Source of the DNA: Agrococcus jejuensis
Lineage (GTDB): Bacteria > Actinomycetota > Actinomycetes > Actinomycetales > Microbacteriaceae
Direction: 5' to 3'
DNA: 64,000 nt
Assembly (NCBI RefSeq): GCF_900099705.1
Contig: NZ_LT629695.1
Coordinates: 1,674,001-1,738,000, forward strand
In this document: piece by piece, positions 12,586 through 20,599 of the stretch
Layout: each line of letters opens with the position of its first letter
How positions within the stretch are numbered: position 1 is the first letter of the stretch
The notes under the pieces: model-generated
What the model was told of the DNA's origin: nothing
The model's database searches: none
Seen by the model: the letters and a program-made list of their open reading frames with translations, nothing else
Position numbers and translations under genes: made by a program

Positions 12586-12983
12586 GCATCGCGGAGCGAC
12601 TGCAGGGCAAGGGCCCGCGCCGGTCGGGCGGCAAGCAGGTGCGCCTGCGGCTCGTCTGGATCGACTTCTGGTCGGCCCTGAAGCTGTCGGCGATCGTCGG
12701 CGTCATCGCGGGCGTCGTGCTCGTGGTCGTGACGTTCGTGCTGTGGACGCTGCTGAACCTGCTCGGCCTGTTCGGTCGCATCGACGACACGCTCTCCGAC
12801 ATCCTCGGCGACTCGTTCACCGTCATGAGCTTCCTGTCGCTGCCGCAGGTGCTGGTGTTCGCGCTGATCGTGGCGCTGCTGAACTTCGTCGTGATCACGG
12901 TGCTCGGCGCCGTGTTCGCGACGCTGTACAACCTGTCGGTGCGGTTCACGGGCGGCCTGCTCGTGGGCTTCTCGAACCAGTAG
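12582..12983 (+). CDS. DUF3566 membrane protein
   Basis: A 133-residue protein with two predicted membrane helices: [20 protein letters not shown] (about 32-51) and [20 protein letters not shown] (about 90-109), joined by a short loop. It matches the actinobacterial DUF3566 family found directly after gyrA. The ATG overlaps the gyrA stop codon, so the two are translationally coupled. In mycobacteria the homologue has been linked to cell-division complexes; its role here is not shown by sequence. Confidence 0.88.
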
Positions 12984-13052
12984 GTTCGGGTCGCGCACCG
13001 GCGGTGTCCGTGTGCACGTCCGACGCATGGTAATGTTGTCGATCGTGCGCGC

Positions 13053-13126
13053 GGGGCTATAGCTCAGGCGGTTAGAGCGCTTCGCTGATAACGAAGAGGT
13101 CCATGGTTCGAGTCCATGTAGCCCCA
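13053..13126 (+). tRNA. tRNA-Ile (GAT anticodon)
   Basis: Full cloverleaf of 74 nt with acceptor stem GGGGCTA / TAGCCCC, anticodon GAT at 13087-13089 and T-loop GGTTCGAGTCC. The CCA end is encoded at 13127-13129. A TAATGT -10 lies at 13031-13036. It pairs with tRNA-Ala just downstream, the gyrA-ileT-alaT order seen in Mycobacterium. Confidence 0.97.
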
Positions 13127-13140
13127 CCACGCGCCACACT

Positions 13141-13213
13141 GGGGCCTTAGCTCAGTTGGTAGAGCGCCTGCTTTGCAAGCAGGATGTCGGGAGTTCGATT
13201 CTCCCAGGCTCCA
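13141..13213 (+). tRNA. tRNA-Ala (TGC anticodon)
   Basis: A 73-nt cloverleaf with acceptor GGGGCCT / AGGCTCC containing the G3:U70 pair that identifies alanine tRNA, anticodon TGC at 13174-13176, and T-loop AGTTCGATTCT. CCA is not encoded. It lies 11 bp after the encoded CCA of tRNA-Ile, so the pair is probably one transcript ending at the hairpin at 13219. Confidence 0.97.
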
Positions 13214-13218
13214 CCCCC

Positions 13219-13245
13219 GAACCCCGTCCGATGAGGACGGGGTTC
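13219..13245 (+). terminator. Terminator after the tRNA pair
   Basis: Perfect 11-bp stem GAACCCCGTCC / GGACGGGGTTC with loop GATGA, directly followed by TTCG. It ends the tRNA-Ile/tRNA-Ala transcript. Confidence 0.85.
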
Positions 13246-13349
13246 TTCGCGTCTGTGGGTGCTCGCCCGTTCCTGATTGCGCGGATGCGGCGCGAGCGGC
13301 CAGGATCGGAACGTCGGCGTCGCCTCTGCCTCCGGCACGAGGGGATCGC

Positions 13350-14282
13350 ATGGCCGAGCACGACGCGCACGACCCGTACCTGCCGCCCATCGCGCATCCG
13401 CTGCGGGCCATCGGCACGCACACGTTCGACTTCGACCGGCAGGTCGCCGTCATGGCGATCGTCAACCGCACGCCCGACTCGTTCTACGACCAGGGCCGCA
13501 CGTTCGGGCTCGACGCCGCGGTGAGGGCGTCGATCGACGCCGTCGCCGCAGGCGCCGACTGGGTCGACATCGGCGGGGTGCCGTTCGCGCCCGGGGAGGC
13601 GCTGCCCGTCGCCGACGAGATCGACCGGATCGTGCCCGTCGTGCGCGAGCTGCGCGCCGCATCCGACGTCGTCATCTCGGTCGACACGTTCCACGCGGCC
13701 GTCGCAGCAGCGGCGATCGAGGCCGGCGCCGACGTCGTGAACGACACGACCGCGCTGCACGACCCCGACATGGCGCGAGTCGTCGCCGACTCCGACGCGA
13801 CGCTCGTCATCACGCACTCGCTCGCCGCATCCGGCGACGGACCCCGCACGCAGTTCGCGCAGCCCACCTACCTCGACGTCGAGGTCGACGTCGCGGTGCT
13901 GCTGCGCGATCGCGTCTCGGTCGCACGCGAGCGGGGCGTGCGCGAGGACCGCATCGTGCTCGACCCCGGCTTCGACCTCAACAAGAACACCGCCGACTCG
14001 CTGCGCCTCGCCCGCCGCCTGCCGGTCGTCTGCGACCTCGGCTTCCCCGTGCTCGCGGCCATGTCGAACAAGGACTTCATCGGCGAGGTGCTCGAGGCGC
14101 CGAAGCCCGAGCGCGTCGACGGCTCGCTCGCCGCCGCCGTCTTCGCCATCACGCGCGGCGCCCGCATCGTGCGCGTGCACGAGACCGCCCGCACCCGCGA
14201 CGCCGTGCGCATGGCCGAGGCGCTCATGGGATGGCGGCAGCCGGCCGACCCCGTCCACAACATGTCGGCGTTCAACGTCTGA
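13350..14282 (+). CDS. Dihydropteroate synthase paralogue, FolP2-like
   Basis: A 310-residue TIM-barrel protein of the DHPS family. VMAIVNRTPDSFYDQGRTF matches the pterin-binding NVTPDSFSDGG motif in altered form, the normal ESTRPG loop is replaced by VPFAPG, and the SRK motif near the C-terminus reads SNKDFIGEVL. These three changes are shared with mycobacterial FolP2 (Rv1207), a paralogue not thought to be the main dihydropteroate synthase. It may therefore not make dihydropteroate. The ATG at 13350 follows GAGGGG. A RibD_C-type reductase follows after 104 bp, suggesting a joint pterin- or pyrimidine-like substrate. Confidence 0.8.
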   Translation: MAEHDAHDPYLPPIAHPLRAIGTHTFDFDRQVAVMAIVNRTPDSFYDQGRTFGLDAAVRASIDAVAAGADWVDIGGVPFAPGEALPVADEIDRIVPVVRELRAASDVVISVDTFHAAVAAAAIEAGADVVNDTTALHDPDMARVVADSDATLVITHSLAASGDGPRTQFAQPTYLDVEVDVAVLLRDRVSVARERGVREDRIVLDPGFDLNKNTADSLRLARRLPVVCDLGFPVLAAMSNKDFIGEVLEAPKPERVDGSLAAAVFAITRGARIVRVHETARTRDAVRMAEALMGWRQPADPVHNMSAFNV

Positions 14283-14386
14283 GTCCGCGCGAAGTGCTTC
14301 TGAGAAGGGAGGCACGTGCGCATTGCACATGCCTCGCCGCTCAGCGACACCTCGCGCGGAGGTCGCGAAGCCGAGAGGGTGGAGGC

Positions 14387-15127
14387 ATGACGGGCATCGA
14401 CCGCATCCTCCCGACCGTCGCGAGCGACCTCGACGACGACGCGCTCGCCGACGACCTCGCCGACGTGCCCGACCGATGGACGCGGATCACGATGATCGCC
14501 TCGCTCGACGGGGCGACGGCGCACGACGGTCGATCGGGCGGGCTCGGCGACGACTCGGACGTGCGCGTGCTCGCCGCCGCGCGTCGCGTGGCAGACGTCG
14601 TGCTCGTCGGCGCGGGCACGGCGCGGTCGGAGGGCTACGAGCAGCTCGAGCTCGACGCGGCGTCGGTCGCGTGGCGGCTCGAGCGGGAGCTGCCCGCGCA
14701 TCCTGTGCTCGCTCTCGTCTCGGGCAGCCTCGATCTCGACCCGGCGCATCCGATGCTGCGGGATGCGCCGCGGCGACCGCTGGTGCTGACGACGGATGCG
14801 GCGGCGCTCGGTGCCGATGCTGCGCTGACCGCCGTCGCCGACGTCGTCGGCGCAGGGGAGGAGCACGTCGAGCCGCACCGCGCGCGCATCGTGCTGCACG
14901 ACCGCGATCTGCTGCGCATCCAGTGCGAGGGCGGGCCGTCGTGGGCGACGGCGATGCTCGCCGCCGACCTCGTCGACGAGACGTGCCTCACGCTCGCGTC
15001 GCGCATCGAGGGCGGGCCGAGCCACCGCATCGGGGCGTCGGATGCGACGATCGCGCACCCGATGCGGCTGCACGCGTTGCTGCGCGCGGGCGACACGCTC
15101 ATGGTGCGGTCGGTGCGGGAGCGGTAG
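14387..15127 (+). CDS. RibD_C / pyrimidine reductase family protein
   Basis: A 246-residue protein of the dihydrofolate-reductase-like RibD C-terminal domain family. The N-terminal MIASLDGATAHDGRSGGLG and VADVVLVGAGTARSEGY are the NADPH- and substrate-site motifs, and IQCEGGPSWATAMLAADLVDE is the typical C-terminal glycine-rich segment. The deaminase half of RibD is absent. ATG at 14387 follows GGAGG. It is likely cotranscribed with the FolP2-like gene upstream; the substrate is not predictable. Confidence 0.8.
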   Translation: MTGIDRILPTVASDLDDDALADDLADVPDRWTRITMIASLDGATAHDGRSGGLGDDSDVRVLAAARRVADVVLVGAGTARSEGYEQLELDAASVAWRLERELPAHPVLALVSGSLDLDPAHPMLRDAPRRPLVLTTDAAALGADAALTAVADVVGAGEEHVEPHRARIVLHDRDLLRIQCEGGPSWATAMLAADLVDETCLTLASRIEGGPSHRIGASDATIAHPMRLHALLRAGDTLMVRSVRER

Positions 15128-15147
15128 GGGTCTGCGTCTTCCGGGGG

Positions 15148-15187
15148 CACCTTTCGAGGCTCACTTCGTTCGCACCGCAAGGAGCGG
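15148..15187. repeat. 40-bp dispersed repeat, copy 1
   Basis: CACCTTTCGAGGCTC ... GCACCGCAAGGAGCGG; related copies at 16115-16154 and 38141-38182. All lie just after a coding region and can fold weakly through GAGG / CCTC. Confidence 0.6.
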
Positions 15188-15213
15188 TCCTGGGGACGCG
15201 AACGTCCTCCTTC

Positions 15214-15373
15214 CAGCTGGTCGAGGAGGCCCCGAGCGTCAGCGAGGTGCCGTCACGAGACCACGTGACGTGTCCGCTCGGCGCGACCATGCACGTGACT
15301 GGGCGGGAGCGGCGGTCGCGTGGTCTCGTGACGCGTGCTCGCCCTTCGGGCTCGCGCGCTCCTCGACCAGCTG
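15214..15373. repeat. Dispersed ~160-bp nested palindrome, copy 2
   Basis: Same ends (CAGCTGGTCGAGGAG / CTCCTCGACCAGCTG) and same inner arms (GTCACGAGACCACG / CGTGGTCTCGTGAC) as the copy at 2060. The rest of the 379-bp gap before msrA (15374-15506) holds no gene; a TAGCAT -10 at 15475-15480 probably drives msrA. Confidence 0.85.
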
Positions 15374-15506
15374 GGGAGGGTCGGGGCTTGCCGTGCGGGA
15401 CCGGGCAGGCCATCCGGGACCAAAACCGGCCTCGAACGCGTTGTCCACCGTGTGACGCGAGCGACGAGCCCGCGTAGCATCGCCCACGACCGCGAAGGAG
15501 ACCGAC

Positions 15507-16052
15507 ATGACCGACACCGGCACCGTCACCCAGATCCCCGGCACCGAGACCGCCGTGCTCGCAGGCGGCTGCTTCTGGGGCATGCAGGACCTCATCCGCA
15601 AGCGCCCCGGCGTGCTGCAGACCCGCGTCGGGTACACCGGCGGCGACAACGCGAACGCGACGTACCGCAACCACCCCGGCCACGCCGAGGCGATCGAGAT
15701 CGTCTTCGACCCGACGAAGACCTCGTTCCGCGAGCAGCTCGAGCTGTTCTTCCAGATCCACGACCCCACCACGATCAACCGGCAGGGCAACGACATCGGC
15801 ACGAGCTACCGCTCGGCGATCTTCCCCACGAGCCCCGAGCAGGAGCGCGAGGCCCGCGACACCATCGCCGACGTCGACGCCTCCGGCCACTGGCCCGGCA
15901 AGGTCGTCACGACGCTCGAGCCGCTCGGCGCCTTCTGGGAGGCCGAGCCCGAGCATCAGGACTACCTCGAGCGCATCCCCAACGGCTACACGTGCCACTT
16001 CGCACGACCCGACTGGGTGCTGCCGCGCCGCGGGGCGGATGCGACGGCGTAG
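15507..16052 (+). CDS. msrA: Peptide-methionine (S)-S-oxide reductase MsrA
   Basis: Cytoplasmic repair enzyme that reduces the S-epimer of methionine sulfoxide in proteins. The 181-residue protein carries the catalytic motif GCFWG with Cys22, the conserved RVGYTGG and [13 protein letters not shown] segments and a C-terminal YTCHFA with a probable resolving cysteine. No MsrB is fused or adjacent. GAAGGAG precedes the ATG. A strong terminator follows 14 bp after the stop. Confidence 0.96.
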   Translation: MTDTGTVTQIPGTETAVLAGGCFWGMQDLIRKRPGVLQTRVGYTGGDNANATYRNHPGHAEAIEIVFDPTKTSFREQLELFFQIHDPTTINRQGNDIGTSYRSAIFPTSPEQEREARDTIADVDASGHWPGKVVTTLEPLGAFWEAEPEHQDYLERIPNGYTCHFARPDWVLPRRGADATA

Positions 16053-16066
16053 TCGACGTTGACATG

Positions 16067-16102
16067 GCGAAGGGCCGCACCCGAGGGGGTGCGGCCCTTC
16101 GC
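16067..16102 (+). terminator. Terminator after msrA
   Basis: Perfect 16-bp stem starting GCGAAGGGCCGC with a GAGG loop. It could also act on the convergent permease transcript. Confidence 0.88.
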
Positions 16103-16114
16103 CTCTCTCGTGGG

Positions 16115-16154
16115 CACCTTTCGAGGCTCGCTGCGCTCGCACCTCAAGGAGCGG
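16115..16154. repeat. 40-bp dispersed repeat, copy 2
   Basis: CACCTTTCGAGGCTCGC ... GCACCTCAAGGAGCGG, nearly identical to the copies at 15148 and 38141. It lies between convergent msrA and the permease. Confidence 0.6.
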
Positions 16155-16219
16155 GCATTGGGAGGAGCGGACCAGGGGAGGAGCGGGCGTTGGGGAGCGA
16201 TCCCTGAAGACGGAGAGAC

Positions 16220-17791
16220 CTACTCGGCCGGCGCGTCCTCGCCCGGCACCTTCGGGCGCGGCGCCAGCACCGGCGCGTGCCCCGTGACGCCCTCGCGGGC
16301 CTGGGCGGCGGCGAGGATGCGCGGCTTCGCGGCGAACCATCCCACGATGAGCAACGGGATGAGCACGACGAGCGACAGCAGCACCCAGCGGCCCGTGTCC
16401 GAGAAGCCCATCGTCACGAGCACGAACAGCAGGAACGCGAGCGTCAGGTAGCCCGTGTACGGCGCACCCCACAGGCGGAAGTGCGGCCGCTGCACCTTGC
16501 CAGCCTTCGCCCAACGCACGAACTGGATGTGGCAGAGCATGATCGTGGCCCAGCCGCCGATGATGCCGAGCGCCGACACCTCGAGCACGATCTCGAACGC
16601 CTCCGACGGGAACAGCGCGTTGAGGCCGACGCCGAGCAGCGTGATGACGGCGGTGAGCATGATGCCGCCGTAGGGCACGCCGTGCGACGACATGCGCCCC
16701 GTGAACGCGGGCGCGGATCCGTTGACCGCCATCGAGCGCAGGATGCGGCCGGTGGAGTACAGGCCGGCGTTGAGGCTCGACAGCGCGGCGGTGAGCACGA
16801 CGAAGTTCATGATCGCGGCGCTCGTCTGCCCGAGCTGCGGGTCGCCGATGTGCGAGAAGAACGTCACGAAGGGGCTCACGCCCGCCTCGTACGACGTGAA
16901 CGGCAGCAGCAGCGACAGCAGCAGCACCGAGCCGACGTAGAAGATCGCGATGCGGAAGATCACCGTGTTCACCGCGCGCGGCATGACCTTGTGCGGCTCC
17001 TTCGTCTCGCCGGCCGCGGTGCCGACGAGCTCGATCGCGGCGTACGCGAACACGACGCCCGCGATGGCGAGCACGGGGGCGACGACGCCGCTGGGGAACA
17101 TGCCGCCGTTGTCGCCGATGACCGAGAAGCCCGTGACGCCCACGTCGGTGCGGCCGCCGAAGACGATGAAGCCGATGCCGATGATGAGGAACAGCACGAG
17201 CGCCGCGACCTTGATGAGCGCGAACCAGAACTCCATCTCGCCGAACACCTTCACCGAGACGAGGTTGAGGGCGAGCACGACGACGAGGGCGATGAGCGCG
17301 GGGATCCACTGCGGCGCATCCTCGAGCCACTGCACGCCGAACAGGGTGCCGAAGGTCTTGATGTAGAGCGCGGCGGCCGTGACGTCGACGATCGACGTGA
17401 ACGCCCAGTTGAGGAAGTACATCCACCCGGCGCCGTACGCCATGCGCTCGCCGTAGAACTCGCGCGCGTACGACACGAACGAGCCCGACGACGGCCGGTG
17501 CAGCACGAGCTCGCCGAGGGCGCGGAGGATGAGGAAGGCGAAGACGCCGCACACGAGGTAGACGAGCATGAGGCTCGGACCCGACGAGGCGAGCCGCCCG
17601 CCCGCGCCCATGAAGAGGCCCGTGCCGATCGCGCCGCCGATGGCGATCATCTGGATCTGCCGCGGCTTGAGGGTCTTGTGATACCCCGCCTGCTCCGCGT
17701 CGTACTCCTGCGCCGCCGACATCTCGTCGCCGACGCGCTCGAGGTAGGTCTCGGCATCCTGCGGCGTGGGCCGCTCATCTCGCTGGGTCAT
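16220..17791 (-). CDS. Amino-acid permease, L-asparagine (AnsP) type
   Basis: A 523-residue APC-superfamily transporter (AAT subfamily) with about 12 membrane helices. It has the first-helix motif [13 protein letters not shown] and the following [13 protein letters not shown], and the AnsP-like stretch [16 protein letters not shown] after helix 2. Such permeases import amino acids by proton symport; asparagine is the best guess from that stretch, with GABA or other amino acids possible. The ATG at 17791 starts [16 protein letters not shown]; the open frame runs 41 codons further up without support. It is monocistronic and convergent with msrA. Confidence 0.85.
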   Translation of the reverse strand: MTQRDERPTPQDAETYLERVGDEMSAAQEYDAEQAGYHKTLKPRQIQMIAIGGAIGTGLFMGAGGRLASSGPSLMLVYLVCGVFAFLILRALGELVLHRPSSGSFVSYAREFYGERMAYGAGWMYFLNWAFTSIVDVTAAALYIKTFGTLFGVQWLEDAPQWIPALIALVVVLALNLVSVKVFGEMEFWFALIKVAALVLFLIIGIGFIVFGGRTDVGVTGFSVIGDNGGMFPSGVVAPVLAIAGVVFAYAAIELVGTAAGETKEPHKVMPRAVNTVIFRIAIFYVGSVLLLSLLLPFTSYEAGVSPFVTFFSHIGDPQLGQTSAAIMNFVVLTAALSSLNAGLYSTGRILRSMAVNGSAPAFTGRMSSHGVPYGGIMLTAVITLLGVGLNALFPSEAFEIVLEVSALGIIGGWATIMLCHIQFVRWAKAGKVQRPHFRLWGAPYTGYLTLAFLLFVLVTMGFSDTGRWVLLSLVVLIPLLIVGWFAAKPRILAAAQAREGVTGHAPVLAPRPKVPGEDAPAE

Positions 17792-17823
17792 GGTTCCTCC
17801 AACCCTGTGCACACGGGAGCGGA

Positions 17824-17855
17824 CCCGACCCAGGTCGGGCGGTCCACCATGTGGA
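17824..17855. promoter_or_regulatory. Two inverted repeats upstream of the permease
   Basis: CCCGACC-CA-GGTCGGG (17824-17839) and TCCAC-CAT-GTGGA (17843-17855) lie 33-64 bp upstream of the permease start. They could be operator or leader structure; nothing identifies a partner. Confidence 0.35.
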
Positions 17856-17974
17856 TCACGGACGGTGCACCGCGTCGTGCCGGGGGATGAGCGTACGCCG
17901 GTCAGCGCATCCATAGGTAGTTCCGAGGATCCGTCACGGATTCGTGCGCCGCGGCGACGGGATGCGGAGCGTGA

Positions 17975-18604
17975 TCAGTCGTCGTCGCGCGCATCCGTCG
18001 CGCGCGCGATGAGCACGGGCTCCTCGTCGAGGCACAGGTCGATGACCGAGCGCAGCAGGCCACCGGTCGTCGTCGCCTGCAGCAGGCGGAACTGGTCGTA
18101 GGCGCCCAGCGGAGCCATGGCGGCGAGCTGCCAGCACGACTCGAGGGGGTCGTCGGAGACCTCGCCGTTCGGATCCCACCGCGACTCCCCGAGCGTCGAC
18201 GCGAGCGTCGCGACGCGCCGCACCACGCGCTCCGCCTCCCTGCGCATCGGCTCGAGCGCGTCGTCCCACTCGAGCGCGGGGATCGGCGTCACGTCGGCGA
18301 TCGGATGCGGATCGTCGTCGAGCCAGCGCTCGACCGTCACGCGCTCGCCGCCCAGCGCGAGCACGTGCAGGTCGTCGCCGCCCACCTCGATCCGCACGAT
18401 GCGGGCGAGCGTGCCGAACGAGGAGCGCTGGTCGCCACCGCCCGCCTCGTGCCCGCGCTCGATGAGCACGACGCCGAACACGGCCTCCTCGGCGTCGAGC
18501 AGGCGGCCCATCATCGTGAGGTAGCGCGGCTCGAAGATCCGCAGTGCGAGTGGCGTGTGCGGGAACAGCGGGCTGCCGAGCGGGAACATGCCGACGGCGT
18601 CCAT
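17975..18604 (-). CDS. LON peptidase substrate-binding domain protein
   Basis: A 209-residue protein made of a LON N-terminal domain alone: MFPLGSPLFPHTPLALRIFEPRYLTMM near the start is the family hallmark, with FGVVLIERG following. It lacks the AAA+ and protease domains of Lon. Stand-alone forms are common in Actinobacteria and may bind unfolded proteins; function is not established. The ATG at 18604 is chosen; a TTG at 18616 with GAGG before it would add four residues. It is divergent from the NUDIX gene with only 45 bp between. Confidence 0.85.
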   Translation of the reverse strand: MDAVGMFPLGSPLFPHTPLALRIFEPRYLTMMGRLLDAEEAVFGVVLIERGHEAGGGDQRSSFGTLARIVRIEVGGDDLHVLALGGERVTVERWLDDDPHPIADVTPIPALEWDDALEPMRREAERVVRRVATLASTLGESRWDPNGEVSDDPLESCWQLAAMAPLGAYDQFRLLQATTTGGLLRSVIDLCLDEEPVLIARATDARDDD

Positions 18605-18649
18605 GCAACCAGTCAATCAGCGCCTCGAGCCCGCGGCTAGGCTGTGCGG

Positions 18650-19096
18650 ATGCGCATCCGAGCCGCGGCGTACTGCGTCATCACGAGAGGCGCAGGGGCC
18701 GACGAGGAGCTGCTGCTGTCGCACTGGCGCGACGGCAGCCGCCACGGATGGACCCTGCCCGGCGGCGGCATCGACCCCGGCGAGCATCCCGAGCACGCGG
18801 CCGTGCGCGAGGTCTTCGAGGAGACCGGCTACCACGCGCGACTCACGGGCCTGCTCGGCGTCGACTCCATCGTCATCCCCGCGAAGGAGCGCCTGCGCGG
18901 CGAGGGCGAGCCGCTGCATGGCCTGCGCGTCGTCTACTCGGCCGAGATCACGGGCGGCGAGCTCACGATCGAGGTCGACGGCTCGTCGGACGACGCCGGC
19001 TGGCACCGCCTCGCCGACGTGCCCGACCTGCGCCGCGTGAGCCTCGTCGACGTCGCCCTCGGCATGCGCGACGGATGGGCGCCGACGACCGCATGA
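18650..19096 (+). CDS. NUDIX hydrolase
   Basis: A 148-residue pyrophosphohydrolase with a full Nudix box: GGGIDPGEHPEHAAVREVFEETGY matches GX5EX7REUXEEXGU. It would hydrolyse a nucleoside-diphosphate-linked substrate that cannot be named. ATG at 18650 sits 6 nt after a TAGGCT -10 box (18638-18643), so the mRNA is probably leaderless; a GTG at 18644 is the alternative. The stop overlaps the ATG of the ThrE-like gene (ATGA), coupling the two. Confidence 0.9.
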   Translation: MRIRAAAYCVITRGAGADEELLLSHWRDGSRHGWTLPGGGIDPGEHPEHAAVREVFEETGYHARLTGLLGVDSIVIPAKERLRGEGEPLHGLRVVYSAEITGGELTIEVDGSSDDAGWHRLADVPDLRRVSLVDVALGMRDGWAPTTA

Positions 19097-20478
19097 TCGA
19101 GCGTCGCCGCGGCATCGTCGACCGCATCCTCGGGGTCGTGCGCGCCGACCCCGAGCTGCCGCACACCGAGATGCTCATGGTCGTCGACCGCGAGATGGCG
19201 CTGCGCGTGCTCGACCTCGCCGTGCGGGTCGCGGAGGCGATGCTCACGACGGGCGCATCGGCGAACGACGTGACGCTCGCGTGCACCCGCATCGCCGCCG
19301 CGTACGGCGTGCGCCCGCTGCACGTCGACGTGACGTACAACTCGATCACGATCTCGTGGCAGCGCACCGTCGACCGCGAGCCCACCACGCTGCTGCGCGT
19401 CGTGCGCGCGCCCGCGCCCGACCACGCGAAGCTGCAGCGTCTGCAGGCGCTGCTCGTCGACATCGAGGCGGGCATGTCGCTCGCCGACGCGACCGCGGCG
19501 TTCGACCGCATCCGCCGCACCGCCTTCACCTACCGACCCGCGGTCGTGGTCGCGGCGCAGGGATTCGTGACGGTCGGCGTGTGCATCTTCATGGGCGCGA
19601 GCCCGCTGCTGTCGGCCATCGCGTTCGTCGCCGCCGTGCTCGCCGCCGTCACGCAGCGCACGATGTGGCGCATGCGCATCCCGTACTTCTTCGCGCAGGT
19701 CGTGGGCGCCCTCGTCATCACGGCGGCCGCGGCGGGCACGGCGGCGCTCGGCGACATGGGCGTCGACCCGTTCGTCGACATGCGCCCGTCGCTCATCGTC
19801 GCCGCCGCGATCGTGCTCATGCTCTCGGGCATGTCGGTCGTGGCCGCGGCGCAGGATGCGATCGACGGGTTCACGCTCACAGCCCAGGGACGCGTGATGG
19901 AGATCGTGCTCATGACGGTCGGCGCCGCCGCCGGCGTGCTCGGCGGCCTGCACCTCGCGCAGCTCGCGGGCATCGCGATCCCCGTCGCCACCGCGTTCCC
20001 GCTCGGCTCCGTGCCCGAGCAGCTCGGCGGCTCCGTCGTCATCGCCGTCGCCGTCGCCGCGCTCTTCGGATCGACGGCGCGCACGATCGCGCTCAGCGCC
20101 GCGCTCGGCGCGCTCGCCTGGTTCGGATGGTCGATCGGCTTCTCGAGCGGGCTCGGCGGACCCGTGTCGAGCGCGATCGGCGCGCTCGTGACGTCGTTCG
20201 CCGGCATCCTCGTCGCCCACCGCCTGCACGTGCCGTCGATCGCCGTCACGACCGCAGCGATCGTGCCGCTCGTGCCCGGCTACGCCGTCTTCTCGGGCCT
20301 GCTCGCGCTCGTCGACGCCGAGTCGACCGCCGGCCTCGTCGCCGGCGTCGTGCAGCTCGCCGGCGCGGCCGCCGTCGGCCTCGCGCTCGCCGCCGGCGCA
20401 TCCCTCGGCCTGCTGCTCGGCGCCCCCGTGCGCGACACGGTCGAGTCGGTCGTGCGCGCCCGGGCACGTCCCCGCTGA
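19093..20478 (+). CDS. Threonine/serine exporter family (ThrE-like) protein
   Basis: A 461-residue membrane protein with the ThrE layout: an N-terminal soluble DUF1212 part (about 1-150, including TTGASANDVTLACTRIAAAYG and RLQALLVDIEAG) followed by about ten membrane helices covering DUF1212 and the ThrE2 half. ThrE of Corynebacterium glutamicum exports threonine and serine using the proton gradient. The gene overlaps the NUDIX stop and ends at a hairpin at 20481. Confidence 0.85.
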   Translation: MIERRRGIVDRILGVVRADPELPHTEMLMVVDREMALRVLDLAVRVAEAMLTTGASANDVTLACTRIAAAYGVRPLHVDVTYNSITISWQRTVDREPTTLLRVVRAPAPDHAKLQRLQALLVDIEAGMSLADATAAFDRIRRTAFTYRPAVVVAAQGFVTVGVCIFMGASPLLSAIAFVAAVLAAVTQRTMWRMRIPYFFAQVVGALVITAAAAGTAALGDMGVDPFVDMRPSLIVAAAIVLMLSGMSVVAAAQDAIDGFTLTAQGRVMEIVLMTVGAAAGVLGGLHLAQLAGIAIPVATAFPLGSVPEQLGGSVVIAVAVAALFGSTARTIALSAALGALAWFGWSIGFSSGLGGPVSSAIGALVTSFAGILVAHRLHVPSIAVTTAAIVPLVPGYAVFSGLLALVDAESTAGLVAGVVQLAGAAAVGLALAAGASLGLLLGAPVRDTVESVVRARARPR

Positions 20479-20480
20479 GG

Positions 20481-20500
20481 AGTCGAGGGACCCCTCGACT
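20481..20500 (+). terminator. Hairpin after the ThrE-like gene
   Basis: AGTCGAGG-GACC-CCTCGACT, an 8-bp perfect stem with a 4-nt loop starting 3 bp after the stop codon. Confidence 0.65.
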
Positions 20501-20599
20501 TCGCCCCCGCACGGCGATGGTTGCTACCGTGGGAAGGTTGGCCGCGCGCGGCCAGCATCCGGAGCACGACACGCAACCGACTTGGATACGCAACCGAAC

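Noticed and set aside
15441..15449. A single DnaA-box-like site TTGTCCACC before msrA
   Set aside because: One mismatch, isolated and without the 12-bp partner, so it is compatible with chance.
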